Part shown: positions 26,501 through 40,367 of the stretch, in pieces
Numbering within the stretch: the first letter of the stretch is position 1
Layout: each line of letters begins with the position of its first letter
From: Malurus cyaneus samueli
Taxonomy: Eukaryota > Chordata > Aves > Passeriformes > Maluridae
Assembly: GCA_009741485.1 (NCBI GenBank)
Contig: CM019217.1
Coordinates: 39,833,330 to 39,897,329, forward strand
Direction: 5' to 3'
DNA: 64,000 nucleotides
Made by a program: the position numbers and the translations under genes
The notes under the pieces: generated by a model
What the model saw: only the letters and a program-made list of their open reading frames with translations
Told to the model about the DNA's origin: nothing
The model's database searches: none

Positions 26501-29500
26501 ACACTGTGGATGTTTCTCAATCTGATAATGAAGGGCAAAGATTATTTTCTATATAATACAGACAACACTTTCAGCTCGTATCACCAGTTTTGGAAGGGGA
26601 AGGGTGTTCGTTATGCCTGGCTTCAGAGAATTGTTACAAGCATATTAGAAATACAAGCATAGTTTCTACAATGCATGTGTGTAAACTACTCAAATTGCAT
26701 GAGGCTTTTTAATTCTTGTCCTTTAAAATGAGACAATTATTACAGATCTGCTGAATTCTGTACTTACTTGTGGATGAAGGCATTGTTCCGGCACAACAGA
26801 GATTACCCAGGGTCTGTCACAGTCCCTGGCCTTCTCTCTGCTGCAAAGGCTTTTCTTCTCTGTAGAAACAATTTTCATAAAATACACACATTTCTTATCT
26901 CCAGTTTATATGTACATTTGCAACTTTATTATTTTGAGGTTTCCTTCTGGTTTTTTTTGTTTTTTTTTTTTTAAATTTTGATATTGGAGAGTGTTACTTA
27001 ACAGTGTAACCTTACTTTTAAAGGGAATACAGATATCAGCTGTTTCACATTCTAGGGTAGGATGATGTAACTTTAAAAAGAAGATGAAGGATGTCTCTCA
27101 GCTTACTTTGAAGTATTAGTAGACTTTTCAACTCTTCTCCCAGATTTTGAATACACAAAATTCATGACTTAATTTCCCCATCAGTGCTGTCTTTGAAATT
27201 GTGTCAGGAGGAACAGTATGTGTAGATAGTGAAAACATTACCTTGTTCAGAATGTTTCTTAAGACTATCCATGTCGTGGAATGAAACTTTTCAGTCATTA
27301 GCATGATGTCTATATCATTCATTTATCTCACTTATTAGCCAAAATGTGTCCAGCTATGTAGTCATAGGATTATGTGAACATAAAAGGTTGAAATTATTTT
27401 AGTATCAATAATAAGAAAACTGTCTCTTGGAGCAGTTAGATCTGTGTCTGAATCCACAGACATGTGATCCTAAGGAAACCCTTTTAGTTTGCTTGCTAGA
27501 TATATTGGAGAATATATTACAGCTGTATTTTACAGTACCATCATGCTGAAACAGTTTAAAGTAGTTACAGTGATGTCTTATTGATTTTAAAGAAATGCTT
27601 GTCTTATTAGGGAGATTTGTTGTCTAGTGGCAGCCCAAATAGAAAACCCCCTCTCATTTCTCTTAAAATACCATGCTTGCAGATGCTTTAAGGGAGACTT
27701 TTCCATCCTGTTCTCTACCATTATTGCAGCGGGCTGTTGCACTGGCTTTTTTGCTTTGAGGGGCATAAAGATGCAGCAAACTTCGCCATCTTAGTACTCC
27801 TTATGCGTCGGGGCAAGAAATCAGAAACCTTCATGTCCATATGAGATATAAATGCCAAGTGCTTGGTGCAGGAACAAAATGAAGTGAGGGCAAGGGTCAG
27901 ACTGCAATGCCATGTTAATATTTCTAAGTTTTAGCTATTTTAGCTATTCTTTCCATTTACTTCAGTCTCTTTATTTGAGAGGAAAACAAAATGCTTCTGA
28001 TAACTAAACTTCTTCAGTGGTAGGCAAGATGTTACCACAGGGCAAATGGTTAACTGGTCAAACCTTGTGAAAATAGTGCATACTGGATACAGCTAGAGAG
28101 TACTGTGGTTAAGCTGTGTACATGGCCCGAAGAGTTTGGTAGCTGTAAACACTGGAAGGACAGGCAGTTTTCTGAATCTGCGGTTTTCTAACCACTTCAG
28201 ACATCAGCTCTGAATACAAGAGCTCAGACACAGGTGGGAATGTGAATTGGTTTTCCTGAGCGCTGTGACATTGCTGTCTCACTGTTACAGATGGGCAGCG
28301 ACAGGAATGCCTGTTAAGACACTCTAATGCTGCTGCAGTCTCCTCCAGTGAGGAAATGAGGTCACAGCATGCACAGGGCAGTGCTGCTGTGAGCTCAGCC
28401 TATGCACATTCTGTGCCTGAAACCTGTTTCAAGTCTCATTAGTGAGGAATCCCCACTGTGGCCACTGTCTGCAGATAGTGTGGTTTGGCCCTCCTGAGCC
28501 ACAGTAGGTGTTGAATGCTGGTTTTCTGATGTTCCTCTTCACAGGGTCCATGGCCAACCATTTCATGCATGAAAATAGTGTTATTTTTTTATGGTAGCTT
28601 TTCTGCTTCCCGCTCCCTCCATCATCTCTGAATGCTGTTCTTTGACAATTTGATGGACTAAATTTGATGGACACCTTGCAGTGCTCTGACTGGTTCTAAT
28701 TCCAGATGTAATTTTCTGTGCTTTCATTTTTCTCCTCTGAAGTGTGGTACTGCTCCTTTTGCTTTCATAGAACATTATGAAATCCCCCAGTGAAGTCCAT
28801 TTTCTAAGGGATGTGGATGTGTTGTGTTGTTTTCTGTGGGTGGATCCTATAGGTAAAATGTTTCCATGGAAACAATAAGCCCTTAAGCTTTTACAGTTCC
28901 CACATAATCATGAAAGTTCTGTGCATACAGTAGTTTGGATCAACTTACTTTTCATGTGGAGGCTCCATGGTTTTTTGCCATTTTATGCTTTGTTTAAATT
29001 TAAAAAATGTTAGTCACTTATCTCTTGTGCATGTGTTGAGTGTGGCTGAGAATTTGGACTACTTGTTTTGTTGTCCTTTTAAAACTTCTGAATATTAACA
29101 CATAAGAACTAAAATCATAAGTTATAAAAGTTGGAAGACTAATAGTAGAATTTGAGGTCTTTGGTTGTGGGAGTGTTTGGGGATTTTTTAAAATTTATTA
29201 ATACAGTCTTTATTTTCTGTGATTTATATGAAAACGTTAATCATGTTTTTGCTCTTCTGTGTCTTTAGCAGATACGTATAAGGGCAGTTTAACACTTTCA
29301 TAATTATTTCAAGGTTCTGGTATTCCAATCAGGCTCGCAGTCTACATTTCTGATAAAATAAAAAACTCAATAGGCTGGTCATGATAGTGCTGTCAAACCA
29401 AATATGCAAGGAGTAAAAAAGAATCACTGAATAAAAAAGTGGTGGGCTGAAAGATCATTGTTCAGAATTGCCTGCTTCAAAACATTTCAAACTGAAAAAG

Positions 29501-30985
29501 ACAAGTCCAACTATTCAGGATGTGTTTTGCATATTTTCACAGATTGTGTTATCAAGCTTTTTGTCTGCAATCTTAATTGCAAGACAATGGCTTTTCTCTT
29601 AAAAATGGCTTGTAAGAGAAATTTTGTATTATTGCTTAATAACACAACTCTAAGAATGTGCATTGCTTTTTTTTACTTCCAGAGGTTTCATGGTTTCAGC
29701 ATCTGCAACCAGCCAACCTGGACAGAAGATTTTGAGTTCATTTAAGATCTTAATATAGAACTTTCCACTTTTGAATTGCTGCTGTCCAGGTGTTATAGGA
29801 GAAATATGACAGAAACAGTTTTGTCTCTGAAGCTAATATAACCTTTATTGTCAAACAGCTAAGCTTAAACAAATAGATTATGGCATAACTGGAAATAGCT
29901 ACTCTGCTGCCATACTTCACATTGCTGCCATGAACAAGTGGCCGACTTGTTCTATAAAATTTCAAGGTATCACTTCTGTGTCTGTTCTGAAAAAAATGGT
30001 TAACCTACAGCATTTTGCTAACCTCAATTTTTCTTGAATTAAGGGAAAATTTAAACGTCTGATGATTGGCCTGTTGATTCATGTAATTTTTTTTTTGCTA
30101 AAATGATTATCCCAATTAATACAGATATCTCTGTATAGTAACTTAATGCACAGATAAGCTAGATGCAGGTAAAGTGTGTTTGACTGAAATGAAACTAAGC
30201 TCTTCGATGTGACATCTGTTTTGTTCTTGTTTCTTTTTTCCTTTGGAAGCCCTACATTAAGACTTGATACTTGCTGGTGTGCACAATCATATTCTGTTTG
30301 CCATTCACTTTCTGGCAGAACAGTGTTTGGCACTGAGTAGAATCAGAAGGGTGGAACATTTAAGAAATAAAAGTGCTGCACTTCTACTAATAGTGAAGTA
30401 TTACTGTGTTCCGAATAAAATCAACCAAACTCTGCTGATGTTGTAGCTCTTCTATGAATTAGTCAAGGTAGATCTAGCCTTGAAATCAAACATTTTGATT
30501 GCAAAATAGGTTTTGTATCTCATTACATTAGTGATATTGGACATTTTGGTGACACTGAAAATAATTGTAATATTATGTGTCATGAAAGTTTAAGTGTCAT
30601 TATATGACATAACTGTGTCTGTGATGTAAATACCTATTCCCAATTGCATGCAACTTCAGTTTAATGAGAGAAAAACTAAATTGTATTTTTTTGGTCTTTA
30701 CTCTGCCTGAATTGCTGCTAAGATATGTAATGGTGAACTGCCATTTCAGATGTAATTTGTAGAAACAGATTCAGGACTTTCTGTCCTTTCCATGATGAAG
30801 GAGGGAAAAAACCACCTATTACCACGATTTCATCTGTATGCTTTCATTACTTGCTCCACATGTTGGTCTGTGTGCTCGGGGCTTCTCGGTTGTTATTTGT
30901 GCTGTCTTTTATGGCCTAGATTGACTGCTGGAGTTGTGTTCAATATATTATCTGTGTAATTTGCCTTTTTTTTGGGGGGCGCTTT

Positions 30986-31017
30986 GGTTTCATTTGGTTT
31001 TGGTTTCATTTGGTTTT
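30986..31017. repeat. Perfect 16-bp tandem pair in a T/G-rich tract
   Basis: The unit GGTTTCATTTGGTTTT occurs exactly twice in tandem. It sits inside a T/G-rich run that follows GGGGGGC at 30974-30980. This is simple-sequence slippage. Confidence 0.88.
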
Positions 31018-31529
31018 GGGGTTTTTCATACGATGGGCTTTGACTGTTTTGCATGATTGGTATCTAATTTTATCTAATGGGCTTGATTATTTTTGGTGAT
31101 TGAGTACTGTATGTAGGAACCTTTTTGTTGTAAAATTAGTCCTATAAGGCGTGTAAAATCCTCTGTGCCAGTGGGATTTTTATATGGTGTGTGGATTGTT
31201 TTTCTGTCTCTTCCAGCAATTTGTAGGGCCTTGTTTTCCATGGTAATCCCAAAGGGTTTTTTTAATGGAGCTACCTATGATAAAATTTCTCTAAAATTGT
31301 AACAAACTGAGGCTATCAGATATAGGTTAATGGTCGTCCAAGATAATCACTGGTCTATATAAAAAGTATTTACTTGTGAGTGACAGAGCATCAAGTTTTG
31401 AAAAATTTGAACCTCATGCAAAGAGTTCCCCAAATTTACTCTTTTTTTTATGAAAAAGGCTATTTTTGGAAAAGTAGAGGAAGGGTGGCAGTTTCAGGGT
31501 GAAGAACACATTCTGTTTTATGCACAAAG

Positions 31530-31552
31530 CACCTGGAAACCTTTTCCAGGTG
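31530..31552. repeat. Perfect 10-bp hairpin, 3-nt loop
   Basis: CACCTGGAAA, then CCT, then the exact reverse complement TTTCCAGGTG. The CACCTG/CAGGTG ends are E-box cores, so the palindrome places two E-boxes facing each other. No gene-proximal context supports a regulatory claim. Confidence 0.85.
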
Positions 31553-32189
31553 TCCTCATAAAGTCAGTTATGTTTGGTATAATGTTAGGGCCACCAAAAA
31601 CCACATTATAAAACATTGGCCTTCATTTCTGCACCTGAAAATAAATGTCTGAATAGCAATTATTTTTCATGCATGTAAAATTGTGGATATAAAAACAGCA
31701 GAGCGTGTCACTAGGAAAATCAATTCTAAACACTTTGTGCACTGAGTAGATGCTCCATAAAATTTATCTTACAGAAAAGGAAATAAATGCATGGGCTGTA
31801 AAGAAGTGTGCAGCAGAAATGCCAACTGTAAATTTGAGAATATTTTTTCTGTGTAAGAAGAAAAGGTTTAAAGGAAAAAAACTATCAAAAAATCCCCACT
31901 TTGCAGAGCTGAGCAGCTGGTCAAAGGTGCCTCTTGACAAAGGTGGCCACACTGATGCTGTTATTACTATGAATTTGTACAACTTTCATGACTGTTGGAG
32001 AGCCACAGCCTGCAGCTGGAAGCTGCCAGATGAGTGAAGTGTGTGATTGTGCCTGCAAGTCTCCAGAGTCTGACTTGTGTGTGCAGAAGTCCCTGGCATG
32101 CATCAGAAAATATAATAGTTCTCCGACATAATTACTTTTTCTCAGGGTCAAGGGCATCTGAACCTGTTTCTGCAATTACATTTAAACTT

Positions 32190-32207
32190 TTGGGGGGCGG
32201 GGGGCGG
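32190..32207 (+). other. G-rich run
   Basis: Blocks of six G, C, six G, C and two G lie in otherwise AT-rich sequence. The number of separate runs of three or more G is below the usual four-tract quadruplex rule unless the six-G runs are split. Structure formation is therefore only possible, not predicted. Confidence 0.6.
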
Positions 32208-35200
32208 TTTGTTTGTTTTAATAAGAAACGTTCTTGAAGAAAGCCTGAAGTTATGCATGAAAAATGAAGCAGTAACTCATTAAATAATTAAAGATAGATT
32301 GAAAACTCCCATTTCAAACAGACAAGAAAAGGTTGAAGCTCATGATCAAGCATTTAGAATGTGTGCATCATTTTTACCTAATGTGTGTGGAATTGATGAG
32401 TGGGAAATTGTTTTCAAATATTTCTAAACATCAATAATTCATCTTTGTGCATTCTCCTTATGTATTGTCCATGACTGCATAAAGTCAATACCTCTCTTCC
32501 TATATGACATTTAAAAAGGAAGCTTTATGATACCTAGGATGTTCTTAGCTTTCAGATTTGGAGCAGTTGTTAAATGCAGAGTTGTATTACAGCACAAGGA
32601 GTTTGCAGAATTTTCAGTTAATACTGAATACCACTTAATCAATGTCAGCTATATTTAAATTTGCACAACTCTAAATAAGAAACATAGGAATTGAAATAGG
32701 GAGAGGATGCTGGTGGATTCTTGTTTGTAATGTTTTATCGTCAAGTAGTACCCACTGCTCAGAAATATTGTTAAAATGTGGTGATGGCAAACTGTGTTTG
32801 ACCTGAGTGATTTTTGAAGCGTGTGTTAGTGCGTTTTGAGGTCCCCCACATTGCCGATTTTAATTCTTGTAAGTATTAATGTGGATTTAATATGGGAAAG
32901 TTCTGCACATGACATTCCCCTTCTAGAGGGAAAAAAAAAATATATTTTTCTGGCGGATTTTAGGTTGAGGTACATGCAAGAACAGAGGCGTCATAAAAGT
33001 ATTTGGTAAAAAAATATAAAATAAATTGCAGACCAAAATAGTAGAGTGGGTTGACAGCAATTTCTGCTGTAAGATTTTTTTTTTGTATGAGATTGACACG
33101 TACTTTAAGGACACACACACTGATCAAGGCTCCTGCCCCTCTGGCCCAGCTGAGTGGCACCATGGGCTGGGGACAATAGTTCCAGATGGTCCATGTGCTC
33201 AGTCCTAGCTTGCAGCTGGCTTCTTTGAGTAGCCAGCTGTTCCGCAGCAGACTCAGCCTTCTGCATGTTTTTTCATACCCACAGAGGGCTTCTCATTGAC
33301 AGGCACCTTTCTTCCCTTTTTATTGGTTTCTGACTCGGGTGATCAGGTTAAGATGCCAATTGTTTCATTGCTGTTTGGCCCTGACTAATCTCTTTGATTT
33401 TTTCCCATGGCTCTGAAGGCACTCAGTGGTTGTTTCCTGGGTTACTATGACTCTCTGGCCTCTCACCATTAAGATGTTGAAATGACAGAAAGTTGTATGA
33501 CTGCTTTACTTTCTTTTCCTTGCATAGCTAAAGATAACAAGATAGACCCTTGGCAGGAATTTGGGTCAGCCTCCCCCATGCCATTTACATGTCCTACCAG
33601 TGACAATTCTATGTGTTTTTCAAATTATCATCTAATTGGTGGGGATACCTGTGGTTCAGACCTTGATTTATCTGAGTGATACCTTCAAGTAAGCTTCATC
33701 CCTTGACACACTCATGTATGTACATGTCTTTTTAAGGAAGGTTGCTAAGATAACAGACTGGCAGTATTGATAGTTAATGTTGTTCAACACCTTTCATTAT
33801 GAAGGTATTTTTGCTTGCTGATAGTGTTGCTGAACTTTGACTCTTTGGCCCAAATGCTCTGTGCTGTCTCTTGATTAAAAAATATTCAGAAAAGATGATA
33901 CAGGTGTGTCCCTAAATAAAACTGCGAAACTTACTTGCTTTGATCATGTTAAAGATTTAGAATAAAAACATAATTGAGATTCCTAGTGTTTGCTTACCTT
34001 TTGTCAATAGTATTTGCTAAAATACAAACAACAAAAAAAAATTATTGCAATGAAAAAAAGTTATGGGTTTCCCCTCTGAAAGAATTTATTTAAAAAGAAA
34101 TGCCTTTCAGAGTACCTTGAGAATACACTCTAAGTATGACTTAATTTTTAATTTTAAGGGTTTATTTTTTAGTTTCTTCATACAGTGGCAAAAAGATTAA
34201 TTCTGAAATTAATTATGACATGATTATCCTTGTGGTTTGAAGTTTCCTAGATATGGGGAGAGGAATTTACATAGCTCAAGGTGTATTTTCTTTATTTTTT
34301 CAGTATGATTCCTGCAACTTCTGTGATTATCTTTTTGATTCTTCTGTCAAATATTCAAATTTGGTAACTGTCTTTTTGCCATAATTTAACACCGAAATTA
34401 GTTGTGTGTGACCGGTAGTGATTGACAGCAGTTAAGATAATACTGTTGTTTAAATCATTGCATCAACTACAAACTGTTAAGTAATTTATGTGCTATCCCT
34501 TTTACTTTCCTGCCCTCTAATTGTAATAAGTCACATACCAAGATTTGGTCTTTATTTAAAAGTTCTTCTCTTCCTTTACTGGTTTAATTTTAGTGTATTG
34601 GCCGTTCTGATAATGCAGATAGTGCTCTAAAGTCAAAATGGTGATATTTACTGTGTGAAGTACATATTACTGACTAATAAAGCAGCACCCATCTACCTGT
34701 AATTGGTTTATGGATAGATATTATTTGCCTAAGTTTCCTGACGTAGGTCTCTCATTTGAAGTGTTTTTTATACCCAACTGTAGTTTCACAGCTTTTGTTT
34801 CTGCAGTGAGGCCCTTCATTTGCTGCCTTGTCTAATGATACAGTTAAATGCTGGTTTCTAACCCAGAGTTGCAGTTTAAGAATTTGTCTGACCAAATAAC
34901 ACAAGAACATTAATTTCATTAATTTTGAGGGTTGGTGCTTCAAACTTCCATCAACTGTGAGAAATAAAAGATATTGACTAGCATAAATTGTATCTGATTC
35001 CTCTACTTTTTCTCTCTTTTTTTTTTCTCTTAGAAAAGGCTATAGCAGAAGGCTAAAAGCCAGCTAACATTTGGCGTTATACACTTTTAATTTCTTTTTT
35101 TTTCCTTAGTAGATGTAGGAAATCAAGTCCATTAAAATTCCAAGTGTGCGGATCATTGCAGGGAGTGCACGTTTTGTTTTTGCTTCAACAGAAACCCTTT

Positions 35201-38200
35201 TACACAAAAGCATACAGTATTTTATATTCTTGGGTAGTCATTTGGAAATACTATATGACTTTTAAATTTGTTTCAGTGTCACTAGTTGTAAAACTCCTGT
35301 CTTGTTCTCCACAGTTTGTTATTCAAAGACTTTAAACATCATCTGTTTCCAAAATGCAAAACACCATGATGCCATTTAAGAGTGAACAATAAAAATACAG
35401 TTGGACAGGTAAACCAGCAAAATTTACAGCCCTAATAAACTGGGACACATTTCAGAGGCTTATACAGATTTTTATTGTCTTGCATTAGGAATGTAATTCT
35501 GTAATCCTTACAGCAGTTCCTTATCATGAATCAGAATTGCAGTAAATGAAGAAAGAATACAGTTTTGGTAGTTTTGAGTGCCTTTTAGTATTATTTTTTA
35601 AATACAAAAGTCATAGTTCTCTAGAAAGCTTTAAATCTTTAAACTAGACGGTAATAAATTTTCTCCTCATCCTAGATCTCTACACAGAATATAAGTTCTG
35701 AGATCCCTTGAGTCCTTTTTACATATGTCCACTGACAAATATGATAGTGTTGTTCCTACAAACATTTTCATTATATTCCTTTTTTCATAATCCCTGTGCG
35801 TAGCTACAATGACACAAAAATAAACAGGTCTTGCTCAGAAACAGGGGAAATTAATGAAGAATGAGTAAAAAATAGCATTGCAACAGCTATAAAAGAATTT
35901 AGGGAAATTGAATCCATTACTGCAGGCAAATTTACAATTTTATATTATATATCTTCATTTTAGTAAGATGTGTTATTTCTTCTTGCATATGAATGTGTAT
36001 TTATATGAAGACAATTCAAGGCAGGGGCTTAGTCTTAGTGAATTTGTTACCTGTTCTTTATAAGGATTTTTATTTTCTATTAAAAATTCAAATGTTCTTG
36101 TGCATCAAGGTATAAGTCATGCCACGTTGCAGCTAAAACATCCAGTAAGTTATTTACTGTCCTAATTAAAAGGATTTAAACAATAAAAGTTCACTGTTTG
36201 TTAAAAGAAAGGTTTTAGCTGAGAAAAGTAATGGTTTCAAGTTCAAGAGTATTGTTTCTTCACAAAACGCTGAAGTCCTGTTACAAAATAGTTGTTAAAA
36301 AAGGTGAAGCATGATTAGGTCTTTTGAATAGTGGAAAATCTTAAAACAGTTTACAAAATCTCTTTCCCCCTGCCATAAAGGAGTAAAGTTTATTGATCAA
36401 CATCTTGGGACTCAGTGGCAGCAGGAGCGCCTTCATTCCCCTGTTGATTAACAGCATGATTTTAGGGAAGTAGATGAAGGTAATCTTCTGTAATTCCTGA
36501 AATATCAGTGTAACCAATCAGTAGAAATCAGGAAAAAGAATTTCTTGCTTTTTGTTGTAGGTGCTGTTTGCATTTAGTGAATTTCATTTTGAATTGATAA
36601 TTTTAATACACAGTAATTTCTGATTAATATCCCATCTTCAGTAAATGCTAATTAAAACACAGCAATTGCTATGTAACTGTTACATTAAATATAGCAAGTA
36701 TGACAGATTTTTGTGAACAGCTTTGTTATTGTGCCTTGAGCATTCCTGCTTGTGAAGTGCACTTTTTCCCATGTTCCATCCTTCATGGGACTGTACTCAT
36801 TATTCATTGTTGCTGCCTATGTACCCGCGAAAGCAGCTCATTTTTTCTGCTCAAAATGAAGTGTATGGATCCCTGGCTGTTTATGATGGTGTGAACATGG
36901 AGTCAACATAGAATGAAGTAACAGAGCAGAAAAATGCTTGTGCAGTAAATGGAGAATGCAGCTTCTGCAGCCTCAGCAGGATCATTGAAATCCAAACTTG
37001 GAAAATTGGGGCAGAGTTGTGACCATTATTTTGCCTCCTTATAACCTGGATGGGATGTGATCCTGAAATCTAGACCCAAGTTAAGGTAATATAATAACAC
37101 AAAAATAAGAAGAGTAAACAGCACCTGCAATAGTGAAGATGAAAGGTTATAATCTGAATGCGTGTTGCTAAGTTAAATCACTGCACCTAATTTTCAGGAA
37201 CTGATGAAAGTTAAGCTCTAATGAGCCAAATATTTTGGTGCCAAAATATCTTTAAGTTCTGTGACAGACATTTAGGTACCAAATGCCTTTCAAAATCTGA
37301 GGTTTTGGCATAGCAATAGTTATTTGGAGACACTTCTATTATTATGTGGAGGCGTGACTTGTAGCTGTGTTTTCTTTCCCTTTTTAGAAAGTAATGAACT
37401 GAATTCAGCATGCAAGTTCTCCATGGCTAACAGTGTTCAAGATACACTTCTCTTCATGTTTGCTAGAATTTAACAACCAGAAAGTGTGAACAGAGTGAAT
37501 AATTAGGGAAGGAGTAATGCTTAAAAGGATATTAAGTTCTCAATTTCTTGGTTACTCTGAAATACATTTGCGTCTTTGTTAAAGAGGTAGTTAAGAATGT
37601 GGATTTTATATTGAAGGGATTTTTTAAAAGCAGGAAAACCAATGAGAATTTGCTCTAATTGGTCTGTGGTAGTATATTTCCAAGAAACTAGATTAGATAT
37701 AATTATCTTGGGAGGTTAGGCAACCCTCTTATCCCCATTAGTGTACTTACATAATGTATGTTTTAATACCATCTCATAGGAAGGCTACTGGTAAACCGTA
37801 GGAGATATGCAGATTCCCAGAGTTGCCTTTTCTTTCTCAAAGGCCCAGAAGAGATATCACTATTCCTGGAAATATGGCTTTCTTGTTCTCTTTTTGACCT
37901 GGCTTACTATGGTCATTTGTAATTTTGCAGCGAGCTTGGCCTCGCGTGTTTGTTATTCTAAAGGAAAGAAAAAGGTGATTGTGAGCAGCTGAGTATTTTT
38001 CCATTACTTGGAAGAGGGTTTTGCAGCTGATGATATCTGTTTGATTTGATGGTAGAAATCAGCAGGAGAAGATTCGTGATTTTATATGCTTTTTTCTGTA
38101 GTGATGGAAGGTGAGCTTCTGTGCAAAACCTGATACGCCTAGGAGAGGTATTGAACGTATGAAGTTTGGTGCTAATTGTAAAATTTCTGTATGACCTTAC

Positions 38201-39990
38201 CATTGTAATTGTATAAACATTGTTATTGATGTAAACATATTAGTAAAAGAGCCCATTAGGTTTTAGGATTCAAGAATCTCCTCATTAAATCCTGTGAGTA
38301 CAGCTCTTACTGGGTGTGTTTTAAAAATGAAAACATTTTCTCCCTGTCCCCATGAGTACACCACTGACAGAAATGTGTGAAGTTCTTGAAATGTCTTTCA
38401 GTGACTCAGTGGAAGTTTTTTTTTCCTATTTTCATTTCTCAATGGTTTAAAGCTGACAGTTTTAGTGATCTGGCAAACATGAGGACTTTGCAAGTGCTGC
38501 CTGCTTTTGTTTCAGCTTTCTTGCTAGGATTTAATCTATTTAGGAGGCTTCTGTTTTTGTTTTGAGTTTTTTTCTTTTTTGTGTCTTGGGTTTTGGGACC
38601 TTTTAAATTTGAGTCATGAATAAAAATTTCTTGTGTAAAATTCGAGTATGAAAACCAGTACCCAACCTGAAATTTAAAATGAAAAAAAAAAAACAGCCAA
38701 AAGGCACTTAGGTTTGGAAATTCTTTGTTTCTTGTATCCATTTAAGATTGTTTTTATTTTACTATTATGGATTCCAATAGCGAAATATGATGTGATAAGG
38801 GGCTATTAGGATGAATTGTGTTGATCTGCTGAGGGAATGACTAATAAAATCTATTTTGATTCAAAAAGGAGCAACAACAAAGCCCACAACAATAACAAAA
38901 AAAAAGCATTAACAAAAAAAGCTGCTTGTTGTTCACACATTTTGCTAATTCCACTCCACCTTTGGGTATGTTTGAAAAGCAATTCTTGGGCATGCAGCCT
39001 TCTGTGATGGGTACTTCCAGTAAGGACTTACTCAGCTTAGAGAAAGTTTTCTCCCCCACTGAGCTTTGTGTGAGCTGAAGTTATTTCGAGCAATCTGGAT
39101 TGGCAGAGGGTAAATCATTAATATTAATGGCTTTACAACTTTTGCATTTGCAACTTCATGGATCCTTCTAGGGAGAAGTGCTGAAATCCAAGATGTTGAT
39201 TTTACCATGATAATCATGAGCTTTGCATCCATTATAGATTGTGTGTGCGTATTTAGGAGGAAGAAAAATTTTCATAGAGTTGAACTGAGCTTTTAAAACC
39301 ATCTTGATTTCTGAACTTGTCTGATAAATAATAGTATAGATAGCCCAGTGATAGCAATAGCTGCTGGTAATACTAGAAATTACAGAATTGTTTCATGTCA
39401 CTAACTTTGCTGAGAAGGGCTGTCCTTTTTATATACACAGAACTCTCCAAGAGTTAACCAAAGGTTATGTGAGTCAACAAAAATAATCTTCATATGGGAT
39501 TGCATATTTTTATAGTTTGTCTAAATTTTTGTTTGGCAAAGCTCTGGATTTTGTATTGAATTCCAAGTTGTGGCATTATTAAAGAAACACTTCTTTTTTT
39601 TTTTATTTTTTTAAATCAGATGTCCAGATATTAGTGGATCAGGTTTTCTGTGTTTGGAGCATTTGATACTTAAGAATACAATAATTTGTATGTATGTAGT
39701 TAAAGCTCTCAGAAATAAAACATTCGGGATGCTGTTGCAAGGATTTTATGTGAACATTGCTTGTTCTGTTTTGGTTTCTTAGGGGACAGAGATATTCTCT
39801 GTGCCACCTCTAAATCAGACACAGTATAGGATGTGATCTTAAGAAAATGAGACATTCACCAGTGCATCTGTTTTTCGAGGATTTGCAGTTTTTTAAAGGG
39901 CAGGATAGAGTTGTCAAATATGTTAGGCAAAATCGTTGGGCAATTTGCGTAGTATTTTTGGTAGTTTTCAATAATGATAATAAGCACAGA

Positions 39991-40367
39991 GTCACAGAAT
40001 ATCCTGGGTTGGAAGGGACCTTGAAGCTCCTCTAGATCCAGCCCAAGTGGCCTGGTCAGGGACACCTTCCACCAGACCAGGTTGCTCAGAGCCCCGTCCA
40101 GTCTGGCCTTGAACATCTCCAGGGATGGGGAGTCCACCAACTTCTCTCGGCAACCTTCTCCAGTGCCTCACCATCTTCACAGGAAAGAATTTCTTCCTAA
40201 TACCTAATCTAAACTTACTCTTTTATTCCCCCTTGTCCTGTCACTGTAGTCTCTCTCCATCGCTTTTGTAGACCCCCTTCACGTACTAAAAGCTTGCCAT
40301 TAGATCACCCTGATGCCTTCTCTTTTCCAGGCCAAACAATCCCAATTCTCTTAGACATTCCTCATAC
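39991..40367 (-). mobile_element. CR1 LINE 3' fragment
   Basis: The plus strand starts at GTCACAGAAT followed by ATCCTGGGTTGGAAGGGACC, the reverse complement of a CR1 3' terminus. It continues through blocks typical of the CR1 3' region: AGGTTGCTCAGAGCCCCGTC, GGCCTTGAACATCTCCAGG, AATTTCTTCCTAATACCTAA, CCCCTTGTCCTGTCACT, GATCACCCTGATGCCTTCTC and a final CAATTCTCTTAGACATTCCT. The minus-strand translation gives CR1 ORF2 C-terminal residues such as FSSKNLVHH-independent but typical LGLFGLEKR near 40320-40355. The copy is 5'-truncated at about 40367, as most CR1 copies are. It is non-coding. Confidence 0.95.

Larger units (their letters stand above)
19330..39990. other. Long non-coding stretch, possible first intron
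   Basis: No gene, RNA gene or clear interspersed repeat was recognised in this 20.7 kb. Open frames are short and without motifs. Listed separately are two hairpins (20514-20547, 31530-31552), a 16-bp tandem pair (30986-31017) and a G-rich run (32190-32207). GC-richer patches at about 28100-28442 and 33105-33290 hold short open frames discussed as findings. Poly-A and poly-T runs occur near 23908-23932, 23969-23980 and 26950-26972. Confidence 0.5.
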
